64,000 nucleotides of DNA from Acholoe squamosa. Lineage: Eukaryota > Annelida > Polychaeta > Phyllodocida > Polynoidae. The translations under genes and the position numbers were made by a program. The stretch spans positions 39,434,432 through 39,498,431 of the forward strand of contig OX439052.1 in assembly GCA_949317995.1 (NCBI GenBank), read 5' to 3'. Below are positions 46,680-57,263 of the stretch, piece by piece; the first letter of the stretch is position 1; each line of letters opens with the position of its first letter. The notes beneath the pieces are model-generated. The model was not told the DNA's origin and searched no databases. It was given only the letters and a program-made list of their open reading frames with translations.

Positions 46680-47385
46680 TACTCATGCTCTTTTTGGCTA
46701 TTTTTGACCCCCCCCCTTGTCATGTTTCGTCATACAATGCTTGACCCCACCCTTAACATGAGGTCATGCAGACATACCCCCCAACCCCCCCCCCCGGCCC
46801 AAAGTACATGAAGAGAGTATAACAAATTGATATGGTTCAAAGGGACATGTATATATTGGGTTAACCTAATGGTGTTGGAAACAGGTGGGGCTATTTCCAC
46901 CGTCCCAAACCGTGCTGGACTAATAGTGAGTGTGAATTGGTGAGGCCTAAAAAATTGTAGTATTCAGGTAATGGGTTGAAAAAAATTAGAAGTTCTAGAG
47001 GCGCCAACCTAAAAAAAATTCTCAAAAAAAAAAAAAAAAAATCCCTACCTATTACCTACCCTAACATTTTTCGACCTTTATTATATCCATGGGGGTAAAT
47101 GGTTTGGGGTAGATGTCTGGGGGTAAATGTCCATGGGGTAAAGGTCCTGTTACCTCACATCCTCATGAGAGGTAAAGGAAAGGAAATAAGAGAAGAAATC
47201 AGATCTAGCCGACAGTTACAATGGCTTCACTGAATTATAAGTCTAACATTACAAGTGTGGTAATATGATTGCACATATATAATTAAGATCACACTTACAA
47301 AGCAATCATTTTACAGTAAGGAATATAAGGCATAACCCCTAGAGTCCAATTCCGAAAAAGGAGAGTATAAGTTGTTTGTTTCCAA

Positions 47386-47629
47386 GGGAGAGTTCATGAT
47401 TCATCAACAGGGGGAGCAGGATGCAGATTGAGGGGGGAGGGAGGAAAATAATTTTGACACCTCAAAGTGGGGAAGAAAAAATGTCATGCCTTTTCTGTGA
47501 ACTACTGTAGAACAGGAAGGATGATCAGGGCAATCTGTCCGAGGGGGTCATAAAATTTTCAGATTTCTGCACATCTGTATGGCAATCTACCCCACCCCTT
47601 AGGCCTGTTGATGAGTAATGAGCAATCCC
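47386..47629. repeat. Degenerate Harbinger-like MITE
   Basis: GGGAGAGTTCATGATTCATCA ... TGATGAGTAATGAGCAATCCC resembles the 39766 family with several changes in both ends; flanks CAA/TAA no longer match. Confidence 0.55.
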
Positions 47630-47984
47630 TAAATTACCAATGGGTTTTTGAATTTTGAAATTTATCAAATAGAATAGAAGTTGGGTCATTTGAATCTTTC
47701 TACTGAATTCTCAATGCCAGGGTGCTTCTTACCTGCATATATCAACCTATATATGGGGTCCTTTGGTTAAATGAGTCCAACTAAAAGGGCATTTCAAAGT
47801 GGTATGGGGCCTGGGTTAGAGGTAGGATAGAGTAGTGGACCAACACTGACACTGATGATGTCATGCAGCCCATGACCCCCCTCCCCCCTTGTCATGCTTG
47901 GTCATGGGGAGTGGGACCCCCCCTCCTGCATGACGTCATTTGTACACAGCCCCAATGCAATCAAAATAATCAAATGAGGGGAGG

Positions 47985-48490
47985 ACCATACTTTTATATA
48001 TTGTGACTGCCGTTTCATTATTGACATAACTTCTGACTCTAGCTAATTGTATGTTTTTATGCCTTAATTGTTTCACCCCCTTTGCATGATGCTTGACAAA
48101 GTTTAATGTAGAATCTAGTGATAAACCTAGGTAGGTAAAGACTTGTACCTTTTCTAATAAAACACCATTTAGACAAAAAAACAGGGTTCACATTATTCAA
48201 ATTATTGAAAATATGCTATTTTGTTTTCTTTTATTGATTGCTAAACCATTATTTATACACCATGTAGCTAATCTGGTTAGACACTTATGAATGTCCTCAA
48301 CTGTAGTAACAGATAAAAAGGCATCGTCAGCATAGTGTATCTTTCTTTTATTCTTTTATTAAGGTATGATTTGAAAAATTCCAAAGTGCCAAAATCAAGT
48401 CATAAAGCTTGTAATTTTTTAAAAGAATTTTATGGGAAACTGTATCAAATTTTTTTTTATAATCTATGTATAGACTAATGGTAGGGGGGC
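47985..48490 (-). pseudogene. Decayed LINE reverse transcriptase fragment
   Basis: On the minus strand an RT motif A remnant (IDYKKKFDTVSHKILLK, near 48,470-48,420) is followed, after a deletion that removes motif B, by the catalytic motif KIHYADDAFLSVTTVEDIHK (48,340-48,285) and WCINNGLAINK. Stops and frameshifts throughout. The sequence differs from the LINE at 43-46 kb, so it is a second lineage. Confidence 0.75.
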
Positions 48491-48782
48491 CATTAATTTA
48501 TAATTAATTTATAATTCATATTGTTTATACTAGGTGTTCACATATGGCTGACTGTGTTTAGGGACCCTTACTGTACCCATTCTCCATGTAGTTTTACAGT
48601 CTAGAACAAACAAGTTTCTCTAAAGTGTCTCCTGGTATGGGCAGTAGCTTTAAATTGATACACTAATTAGACCCCTCAATACCTTGGCTTTAGGCTTTGT
48701 AAATCTGAACGAATTGTGTAAACATTTCTTTTAGAACCAAAGTTATGGTCAAAAGTACATTGGCAAATAACCTAATCCACAT

Positions 48783-48925
48783 TAACTAATGTCAGACACA
48801 CAGGAGGCCCTGTGAGTTTCTATCAATGTCAGACACACAGGAGGCTCTGTGAGGTTCTATCAATGTCAGACAGACAGAGGCCCTCTGAGGATTTATCAAT
48901 GTAGACACACAGGACACTGTTGTGC
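48783..48925 (+). repeat. 37-38-bp tandem repeat, about four copies
   Basis: CAATGTCAGACACACAGGAGG(C)CCTGTGAG-type units, each followed by TTTCTATC or a variant. Immediately left of the 42-bp array. Confidence 0.75.
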
Positions 48926-48964
48926 TTCACTTTAGCCATGGGACACATATGGTCCACACCACAT

Positions 48965-49435
48965 TTTTTTACATTTAGTCCACAAACGCCCAGTGCAAGG
49001 TGTCCATAAAAAATGTACTGTCCACAGACTATTTTTACAGAGTGTCCATAAAATAAATTTTGTCCACAACCAACAACATCATGGTATCCACATAATACAC
49101 TCTGTCCACAATCTATCATCACAAAGTATCCACAAAACATGGTTTGTCCACATACCTTTGTCACAAATTGTCCAAAAACACTATTAGTCCACAAGATTTT
49201 ACCACAGGGCATCCACAAAAACCACACTGTCCACATTCAACTTTAGCAAGGTGTCCATAAATTACAAATTGTCCACAATCTATCAACCCAAATTGTCCAC
49301 AAAATACATTTTGACCACAAATTTTGATCACAAAGTATCCACGAAACACATTTTGTCCACCAGATATATTAACAAAGTGTCCACAAATTATGTTTTGTTC
49401 ACAAGGTACAATTTATCTATGTGGACACATTATGA
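48965..49435. repeat. 42-bp degenerate tandem array (TGTCCACA units)
   Basis: About eleven units with the pattern TTGTCCACA-N~10-CACAAAGTATCCACAAAA. On the minus strand the 42-bp period stays open as 14-residue repeats ((I/V)xCGQxxFxGxFV; frame 49236-48829, 135 codons). There is no splice support or known domain. A repeat rather than a gene is preferred. Confidence 0.65.
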
Positions 49436-49499
49436 TAGTTTGTGTGGAGCATATGTGCTCTGTGGATATCTGGTAACACATTCTGTGGACATATTGAAA

Positions 49500-50380
49500 C
49501 AGAAAACCTCAGTATGATTTCAACACTTTGTAGGGCTAGACAGAAAGTTGTTTGTATGGTTTTGTGTGGCAAAGGGGTATTTTTAACATTACACTCTAGA
49601 TCCCAATCTGGTATGCAGACAACCTGGCCTTGCCATGAAGGAAACGCTGTGTGTTAAGGTGGGTCGCTACCATTGAATCAAAGATCCTAGGTTTTCTTCA
49701 TTTTTCTCCCAGAGGTACAGAAAAAAATCATCTAGAATAAGAATATAAAAAGAAAAGTAGGGGGTGCCGAGCTACATTTTTTCTACAGATTTTTGAAAAA
49801 TAAAATTATTTAATCTTCACCTAGAAATTAGAGAAAATGTGTCTCAGATTTGAGAATTTTTTTTCTGTCATAACTACTTAATACAGAGATATGAAACCTT
49901 GCATGATAAACGGTCTTTGATTTTAACCCCACAGCATGGAATTCTGGGTAAATTTCTCATTTTTCGGAAAAGAGAGGGGTAAATTTCCTATTATTTCATA
50001 ACAAAAACAAATAAAATTCATATTTTCAACCCTTAGATTTTTCTTAAGCTTTACTAAAACATTATAAAGATAATTTGCTTTTAAATAAGAACAATTTTGA
50101 TATGGAGTCCCATGCATATTTTTGTAGTTTTGGTCATTTTAAATAAAAAAAAGTATTGTAGAAATTGATATAAATTATCTTTTTTTTTTTACTTCCGCTG
50201 GCCCATACCCTTAGGATTTTGATTATTTCCTTATTTTGTTTTTGCTCAGATTATCAGGCTTGATGAGTTCTTCATGTCACATATAGGTTTATAAGGTGGG
50301 GAATCAATATTTTAGCCTCCAGGGCCTTAAAACAGGCCAAATTTGACCCAAAATCGGTTAAAAATTAAATGGAAACACAT
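49500..50380. other. AT-rich sequence without recognised features
   Basis: Low-complexity T and A runs; no ORF with motif content. It may be the 3' side of the HARBI1-like fragment (minus strand), but no DDE block is found. Confidence 0.4.
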
Positions 50381-50385
50381 ATTTT

Positions 50386-50568
50386 TTAGAATTTGTTGGC
50401 CTTCTTGGTTTTCAGGTCGGGCCAGTGGACATACTCAGTGAGTTGACGGCGGAGGTATTTGCTCACATCTCTTTCACAGTGGGAGACCATGGTCTTGGAG
50501 ACCCCATGGCAGTCCCCCACGGCCGAGTAGTTGGCCCCCGTCGCAAAGTAGCGTAGGGCTATGCAGAA
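50386..50568 (-). CDS. HARBI1/PIF-Harbinger transposase-like exon
   Basis: An acceptor TTTATTTCAG precedes 50568; the exon then reads 60 codons to a TAA (50388-50386): FCIALRYFATGANYSAVGDC, then HGVSKTMVSHCERDVSKYL and EYVHWPDL. This is the helix-turn-helix region just ahead of the DDE nuclease in Harbinger transposases and HARBI1 (ALRYFATG...GVS..TVS pattern). It is strikingly GC-rich, with G/C in most third codon positions, unlike the AT-rich surroundings. The DDE nuclease domain is not seen nearby, so this is a fragment of a domesticated gene or a dead transposon. Harbinger-type MITEs occur in the same window. Confidence 0.7.
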   Translation of the reverse strand, partial: FCIALRYFATGANYSAVGDCHGVSKTMVSHCERDVSKYLRRQLTEYVHWPDLKTKKANKF

Positions 50569-50649
50569 CTGAAATAAATAGACAAGTGGTGTGTCATGTC
50601 TCATATCGAAAGTACTTACATTACCTGTTATCTTCATATTCATACATCG

Positions 50650-51590
50650 TGTTTACATAAAACTAGAGAGAAAGAGAAAGTGAAAGAGCATACAGTGTAT
50701 AAGCTAAGAGTTTGGGTCACGGTCTGGAAACCCCCCTTAATATCCAGATGTAATATAGTTACATGTGTTATAAACACAGCCATGAGCAGGTTGGTGTGCA
50801 ATTGATTCTGTATTAGAACCTAGGCCCCTCTCATGATTGAGATTATGAGCATTATATATATGCAGGCTGATTAATGTAACTCAAAAGCTGCCCTCTCAAC
50901 TATAATTGATCATTGTCCTCATTGTATCTTGCATTGATCTCATGAAATCGGTTGTAGGAAGATGAATTTTGATCTTGGCAGTGAAGGAATATTCAACAAC
51001 TACTAATACCCTATTTAGAATACCTTTATCTGAATCTAGATATAAAAATAGATTGGCAGATCCTCATTATGGTAGTTATGACACAGGTGCCTCATAAAAC
51101 GGCATTAGAGTGGCTAAGGTTAGGGGTGCCAGTAATACATTCATCTTTACCAGTAATGATCAACCAATTAAATGTGACAGGATCTGCGAAAAGGGCCCTT
51201 AGTGCATGCTGCATTAAGGTCCCCAATCCCATATATATGAAATATGAAAAAAAAAAATATTCATTGTGGGTGCACCCCATTCAGGAGCCCTTTCCCATCA
51301 AAGGATCGAGTGAAACACAAGCTCTTCTCCCATATGGTTGATAGGTGAAATACTTGGCCAGAATCTTTGTACAGACAAATAAGAATGATGTACTTTGATC
51401 GTGGTGTGTCCTGACAACATAATTACCCATCCCCAACCTGATGTACCCAGCCATGCGTTTAACCCATCAAATATTAGTGTAGAGGTACGTTTATATATAA
51501 CCATAGCGTTGGGTACCGTCCGACGTGGCGGGTGAGTCTAGTCGTCGGATGTTCCTCAGGTTCCGGATAGGTGGCAGCACCAATCCGGGT
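50650..51590. other. Intergenic stretch left of the Ty3/gypsy element
   Basis: No coding signs. 51,500-51,591 (CCGTCCGACGTGGCGGGTGAG... to CCGGGTC) is GC-richer and directly abuts the 5' LTR, but is not matched next to the 3' LTR. Confidence 0.4.
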
Positions 51591-51591
51591 C

Positions 51592-51850
51592 TGTGGGGAC
51601 ATCTGATGGCGAACACCTAGGTTCTTATATAAAGACCAGGGCTCAGCCGCTACGTCAGAGGCCCTTCTGGCCTCCGATCATGTAAGACCATTTTCTAATA
51701 ACTAATAGCTGCCCTATCACCAACTACCGGGTAGCCGTGAGTGTGTATCTAATAAACTATCCGTTTGCATACACTTGAATCACCGTCTTACTCCTTCTTT
51801 CCCGAATAGTAAGGCCGAACCACCAGGTCCGTAAGATTAAAACCATTACA
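51592..51850 (+). repeat. 5' LTR (259 bp)
   Basis: Starts TGTGGGGACATCTGA, ends ACCATTACA. TATATAAAG lies at about 51630, and TAATAAAC, the likely poly-A signal, at about 51750. Differs from the 3' LTR by T/C, G/C and T/G at three sites. Confidence 0.9.
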
Positions 51851-51851
51851 C

Positions 51852-51865
51852 TGGTGCCGTGACCA
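51852..51865 (+). other. Primer-binding site complementary to tRNA-His
   Basis: Directly after the LTR, TGGTGCCGTGACC is complementary to the 3' end of animal tRNA-His (…GTCACGGCA plus CCA). This supports the LTR boundary and first-strand priming by tRNA-His. Confidence 0.75.
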
Positions 51866-52061
51866 GTTAATTCTGGTGTATAGCCCGGACGTTATAACGT
51901 CCGAACGGCTAATACATGGGTTAGATAGCCTCGCGGAAGCTAACCCAGAAGGGCAATCGGTTGCCCAGGAGAATGGCAATGGATCATTGTTGATCCAAAC
52001 CCATTCGAACTCCCGAGATACAGAATCTGCATCTTGGAGAGATCCCGAACCTCACTATAAA

Positions 52062-54806
52062 ATGGATAGTGAGGAGAATTTACCAGACTCTGTACGACGG
52101 GAACAATCCATACAGAGACAGAGTAATTTGAAGTCAACAATCACTTGTTGACAAATTAAGTAACTCGATGTTCGAAGTTGGTGGTAGTACTAACCCAGAA
52201 CATCCGGCACCTATGCCAAAGAGGGTAACGTTTGGAAAACTACCATACAATATACCCAGACCCGGACTACCCATATTAGATTATAGCGCCATAGACAGCG
52301 ATGTAACTTATGCAGTACCGGAAGGTGAGGAATTTAAACAACCAGATGTCCTGTTGTTAAACGAAACTTATGTTACTTTGAACGAGAATCTAAATACCTT
52401 GGTCAAAGCGAAAGATGAAGTAATCAATGAAAAACTACATCTAGAAGAAGACTTAATCAGCATGCGAAATGAATTCGAAGCCAGAAAGAGTGAATACATG
52501 AAAGAATTAGAAAATGAAATAATAAAACTTCAAGTGATGAGAAAGTCATTCAATAAAGAATATGACAACAGAAACCCTCGTATCCAGACATACATAGATA
52601 CGAATGATCAATTAAGTCTTGATAAGGCAAATTACGAATCCGAAATAAGCCGATATCAAAACGAATTAGAGAAATTGAAACTTCAGTGCAGTTAACAAGC
52701 TGAAGACAATGAAACTATCCGGGTGGGTATTATAGCTTATAATAAACAACTGGAAGAGGATAGAGAGAAACTCACGAATGAGCTTCAGGAATTGCAAACT
52801 ACTGCTATAACCCTAGATAAATATGTAGAAGCCGCACAATTGACTATAGGTACTATAGATCCTAATGTGGTATCTACAATGTTGGCAAAATCATCACAAG
52901 ATGTAATTCCCACCAGATTTTACCCATTCGTTGCGGATGGGGCTGATAAAAATGTAGTATCCGGAATCTATAAGAAACCGGATAACACCGCAGCCAGCGG
53001 AACGGGTATCCTAACTAGTAATTTCCCACAGGGAACTACTAATAATGGATCTACGAATGGTGCCTCTACATCCCAAGCTCCTGTGCTTGATACTGTAGGC
53101 CCTGCACCACTGATACCGGATTTGAGTCAAAACAAAACACTACACCTGTACTTCGACCGCAAGTACCGGGACCACCGAGAAATATGATAACTCCACCATC
53201 GTATTTTTCTCAACCCGGTCATAGTACACCAGCAGGTCCAAGATTGCCGAACCCGCCTTCAGGTCAGAGCAATGTTCCTAATGATGGATGCTTCCCTAGA
53301 CCGAACCCCCCACAATCTAATGTGACAGGTGGTATGTTTCTACCAAGAACAACTCCCTATGGATATAGGTATAACTATAATCCGGCAGGAGGAAGTAATT
53401 ACCAATATGGTAATACATATAACCAGGGATGGAATCAAAATAATTCCTACCCCAGGTATACATCTTCCGGAACAACTGGAAATGCGAGTTATGGAGGTGG
53501 ATACCCTAACGGTGCTTCTGGGAACTACCCTAATGGTGGTCCCCCTGGAGGTAATCCCCCGGGTGGGCCTGGAGGATCTGGATCTGGTGGATCAGGATCG
53601 GGAGGAGATGGCAGGAAGCCCAACAGGAGAACTTCCATGCCTGCAGGGATGCAAACCATCTTTGAGAGAAGCCAATGTATCCAAAATCTGGGCATTGACT
53701 GCTACCGGAAGGGAGCAGACGGCATGGAAGTCATGAACTGGAGCATGCGAGAAGCAGATAGGCTATGAGGATGTAATAATCCGGCACGTAGGCAAGCAAG
53801 GATACCTCCTCCATATGATTCGAATGACCCATGGAAGGATAGGTATCAAGCTTTTGTCGATGAAGTCAACTGTAGTGGTTGGACAAAAGAAGAAGCTCTA
53901 CCTTATCTGATCTGTTGGTTGAATAAAGGTGGAAAAGTAGCCCTCAATCAGTGGAGAGCAGCATATGGGATATACGGCACCTATGATCAATTGGTCGAGT
54001 GTGCCGCGTACCTGTTTGGTTCGATCGTTAGAGAGGACCCATGGGTAAGCTTTAAGAAGAGGACACAGAAACCTAAAGAATCTCATAAAGTCTTTGGTCT
54101 GGAGCTACAGGACTTGCTATCGAAAGCACATCCAAATTGGGCTCATGATGATGACTGCTATTTACAAGAATTGTTTACACAATTCTATAGTGGATTGCGG
54201 GATCCGGATCACAAACAAGTAGTTTGGGATTCTTGGAAGGATGACACATCCTTCAGTGACCTATTCATATCAATTGACGGACATGATATGAAGAAACGAT
54301 TGGTGGGTCTAGGACCTAACCCGGTACGAGCAGCTCCATTGCAATACGGAGGTTCGCCTGCTCAGGTATATGAAACTTCTCAATTAGCTCCGGTTGATTT
54401 ACAGGAGGCTGATCAAGAAGAGGAATATGTCTCTGATGAAAATGGAGAGTATATTGGGTCAGTCCAGGTAGCTGGAAAGTATTACCGACAGAAACGGTAT
54501 AGAAAAGTATATCCGAAAGGAAGGGGAGGGTCCGTTGTTAATAAAATGGCTTCCGGACCAACTCAAGGTGGTAACGTGACCCCTACGGCCACGCCAACCG
54601 TAGCAGCCGCTGCTGCTCTGACTAATATGATGAAAACATTGATAGCCGGATTAACAGAGGCTTTGAAAAGACCTAGAGTTGATAACTCTAAAAGAAGATG
54701 TTTCAGATGCCAGAAATTAGGACACTATGCGTCCGAATGTTTGGCTGAGAAGCCTGTCCCCCGTAGACAGGAAGGTGTCTCTGGTATAATAGCAGAGGAA
54801 AACTGA
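52062..54806 (+). pseudogene. gag: Ty3/gypsy gag (broken)
   Basis: Probable start ATG at 52062 (AAAATGG). Order: a Glu/Lys-rich coiled-coil region (52,330-52,690), a second helical part (52,740-52,900), a Gly/Pro/Asn-rich low-complexity segment (53,200-53,640), the capsid region (53,820-54,330) and one zinc knuckle CX2CX4HX4C (CFRCQKLGHYASEC, about 54,699-54,740) before the stop at 54804-54806. Breaks: frameshift at about 52,150, TAA at 52693, frameshift at about 53,170, TGA at 53766. About 900 codons is long for gag, mostly because of the coiled coil and Gly-rich insert. Confidence 0.85.
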
Positions 54807-54820
54807 GGAGGGGTCCCCCT

Positions 54821-55795
54821 ATGGGCAGAGAAGGGGATCCCAGTGACAAATCTTGCCATAATATCACCATCAGTAACGATAGTTCGCATGAAGTAGCAAA
54901 CTCACCTAACACCGAGGTGGTTGTAGACACCCGGAAGGTTAGGGAAGCTGATATGACAGGTGCCGTGGGAGCACAGGGGAAACCCGATATCAGTAACAAG
55001 GTAGGCGGCTATGAGTTAGCCAGGGTTGGTAGTGCCCACCTACCCCCGGGTCATCCTTGTCTGGAATACCTGAAAGGATGTGGATCGACTCCAGGTGTGA
55101 ACAATGACATTCCAATCGTCACGGACACGCCCTCTGTTCTCAACGGAAGGCGGTGGTATGTTTGCCTCACTGTTAACGGAAGATCTGCCGAATTTCTTAT
55201 GGATACGGGTGCTAGCCACTCCTGTATCTCCAAGAGATTCTATGATCTTATTCCAAATGAACACGATACTCTCAGATCGGGAGGAAGTGCTCAAACGGCC
55301 GATGGCAGTACTATGCAAACGTATTGTAGAACTTGTGTGAAGTTGCAATTAAATGGAATACATGACTATGTCATGGGGGCCACCGTTGCGGATATAGCTG
55401 ACGAGGGGATACTCGGGTTGGATTTCGCATCCCTGTATGGGGTGGTTTTAGAACCACAATCAGGAGAGTTGAGTGTGAAATACCCGTATCCTGTAAAGGT
55501 TAGATGTGTACTGAGACAAGTAAGCAGTATGGCTAGTGTAGCACATACTGTGCGAATTCCCGCAGGTGTAGCCTGTGATGTGCTCGTAAGAAGCGATCCT
55601 GCAATGCGCAATAAGCCTGCAGTGATAGAACCGGATGTAATTGCTTTGTCAAGTATCGGACTAACGTCTGTAGACACTATTGTAGCAAATGCATCCTGGT
55701 CGGTAGTACCTGTTTCTAATACTGGAAACACTACTATCTACCTGAAGAAGGGCCAGGTTTGGAAACGTGACTCTTTTGGAAACTGTAACGGATAG
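54821..55795 (+). pseudogene. pol: Ty3/gypsy pol, protease part
   Basis: Opens in the -1 frame relative to gag and overlaps its end (open upstream to at least 54779), consistent with a -1 shift at the gag/pol junction (GGAAAAC just before the gag stop is a non-canonical slippery candidate). The aspartic protease active site FLMDTGASHSCISKRF lies at about residues 127-142, and GILGLDF about 70 residues later. The frame ends at 55793, where an indel separates it from the reverse transcriptase. Confidence 0.85.
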
Positions 55796-57180
55796 TAAGT
55801 TAAACTTACAGAAGGTAACAGAAGATGATGAAATTTCGGATGACTTACTTAAGTTGTATGAAGAAACTTCATTAGAAAATCCGGAACACCGGAAAGAGTT
55901 TTATGATATGCTCTGTCAGTATAAGACTGCCTTCGCCAAACCTGGTGAAAAACTAGGCACGACAAATAAGGTAGTACACAAAATAGATACTGGAGATGCG
56001 GAACCCTTTAAGATACCGTATAGGCGGTTACCTTTAGCGAAAAAGAGAGTAGCTGAAGAGGAAATAAACAAGATGTTGGAACAGGATGTAATAGTCCCAT
56101 CCAATAGCCCATGGAGTAGTCCTGTGTGTATGGTAATGAAAAAAAATGGTACTATCCGCTTTTGCATAGACTACAGAAAGTTGAATGGAATAACGAAAAA
56201 AGAATTCGTATCCATTACCGAGAATAGATGAAACCATTGACTCCTTAGGAGGTAACAGTTGGTTTTGTACCCTAGACTTGCAATCAGGATATTGGCAAGT
56301 GGGAAAGAATCCATCAGATATGGAAAAGACAGCATTTTCGAGTCATATTGGATTATTCCAATATAATGTAATGCCGTTTGGTTTGTGCAATGCACCAGCA
56401 ACATTTGAAGGAATGATGGAAACCATATTAAATGACCTATTGTGGAAAAGATGTCTTGTATATCTTGACGATGTAATAGTCTTCGGAAAAACATTCAAAG
56501 AGTGTTCTAACAATCTCAAATTGGTATTAGAACGTATTATTTCCAATGGTCTCAAATTGAAACCCAAGAAATGCCACATGTTTAGAAAGTCCATAAATTA
56601 TTTGGGCCGCATCATTAGTGATGAAGGAATAAAAGCTGATCCCGATAAAATCGAGTCAGTAACGAATTGGGATAGACCTAAAACACCCAAAGAAGTGAGA
56701 TCCTTTTTAGGATTCTGTTCCTATTACAGGGAATTTATTCCGAATTATTCTAGAGTCAGTTACCCATTACAAGTAATAGCTAACTGGACTCCAGGAAGTA
56801 CCAAGGAAAAATTTCCTTGGACGCATGAACAGGAATCTTCTTTTCAGAAGCTAAAAGATCTGTTCACGAGTACTCCCGTATTGCAATATCTGAATGAAAC
56901 GGATCATTTCATACTGGATACCGATGCTAGTAACGACAGCATTGGTGCAGCTCTCTCGCAAGTCCAAAATGGGAGAGAGGTACCCATTGCCTTTGCCAGC
57001 AATACACTGAGTAAAACTCAGCGGAATTACTGCACAACCAAAAGAGAATTGTTGGCAGTAGTTGTGTATACAAAGAAGTTCAAACATTTTCTATGGGGAA
57101 CAAACTTTACTTTACGTACGGATCATTCCTCCCTAAGATGGTTGTTGAACTTCCGAGATGCTGAAGGTATGCTAGGTTGA
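55767..57180 (+). pseudogene. pol: Ty3/gypsy pol, reverse transcriptase and RNase H
   Basis: RT entry PSNSPWSSPVCMVMKKNG and FCIDYRKLN (about 56,095-56,190), then a 1-nt frameshift near 56,200, motif A LDLQSGYWQV, NAPATFEGMM, and catalytic VYLDDVIVFG (56,458-56,487). RNase H follows with DTDASNDSIGAAL and TKRELLAVVVY and the start of the next block, LRTDHSSLRWLL. TGA at 57178-57180 cuts RNase H; the sequence stays in frame after it to a further frameshift near 57,240. Confidence 0.9.
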
Positions 57181-57263
57181 TGGCTAGCCCACTTATCTGA
57201 GTATGGGCTTGAACATCGCCAGATTCAGCATAGACCCGAGTTAAGCATTTAAATGCTGATGCT

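Larger units (their letters stand above)
42949..46690 (-). mobile_element. Nearly complete APE-type LINE (ORF2 region plus 3' UTR and poly-A)
   Basis: On the minus strand the element runs from the start of the endonuclease (about 46,690) through the reverse transcriptase (stop at 43,685) to a 3' UTR with AATAAA and a terminal A-run (T-run at 42949-42957 on the plus strand). No ORF1 is seen, so it is probably 5'-truncated. Only two breaks were found: an in-frame TGA (46446-46448) in the endonuclease and a 1-nt frameshift in a T-run near 44,930. The order APE endonuclease-RT and the thumb/C-terminal style fit the Jockey/CR1-like groups; the clade is not assigned. Confidence 0.9.
42927..47955. 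repeat. Inverted 19-bp pair flanking the LINE (possible host transposon)
   Basis: GGGGCTGTGTACAAATGAC (42927-42945) and its exact reverse complement GTCATTTGTACACAGCCCC (about 47937-47955) bracket the LINE and 1.2 kb of G/C-tract-rich repeats containing GTCATG-(C/T)TT-GTCAT motifs (46720, 47900). This looks like a TIR element into which the LINE inserted directly beside the left end. Confidence 0.5.

Noticed and set aside
54797..54806. Confident -1 ribosomal frameshift site at the gag/pol junction
   Set aside because: GGAAAAC precedes the gag stop and frames fit a -1 shift, but the heptamer is not canonical and no downstream structure was evaluated; kept only as a candidate note.
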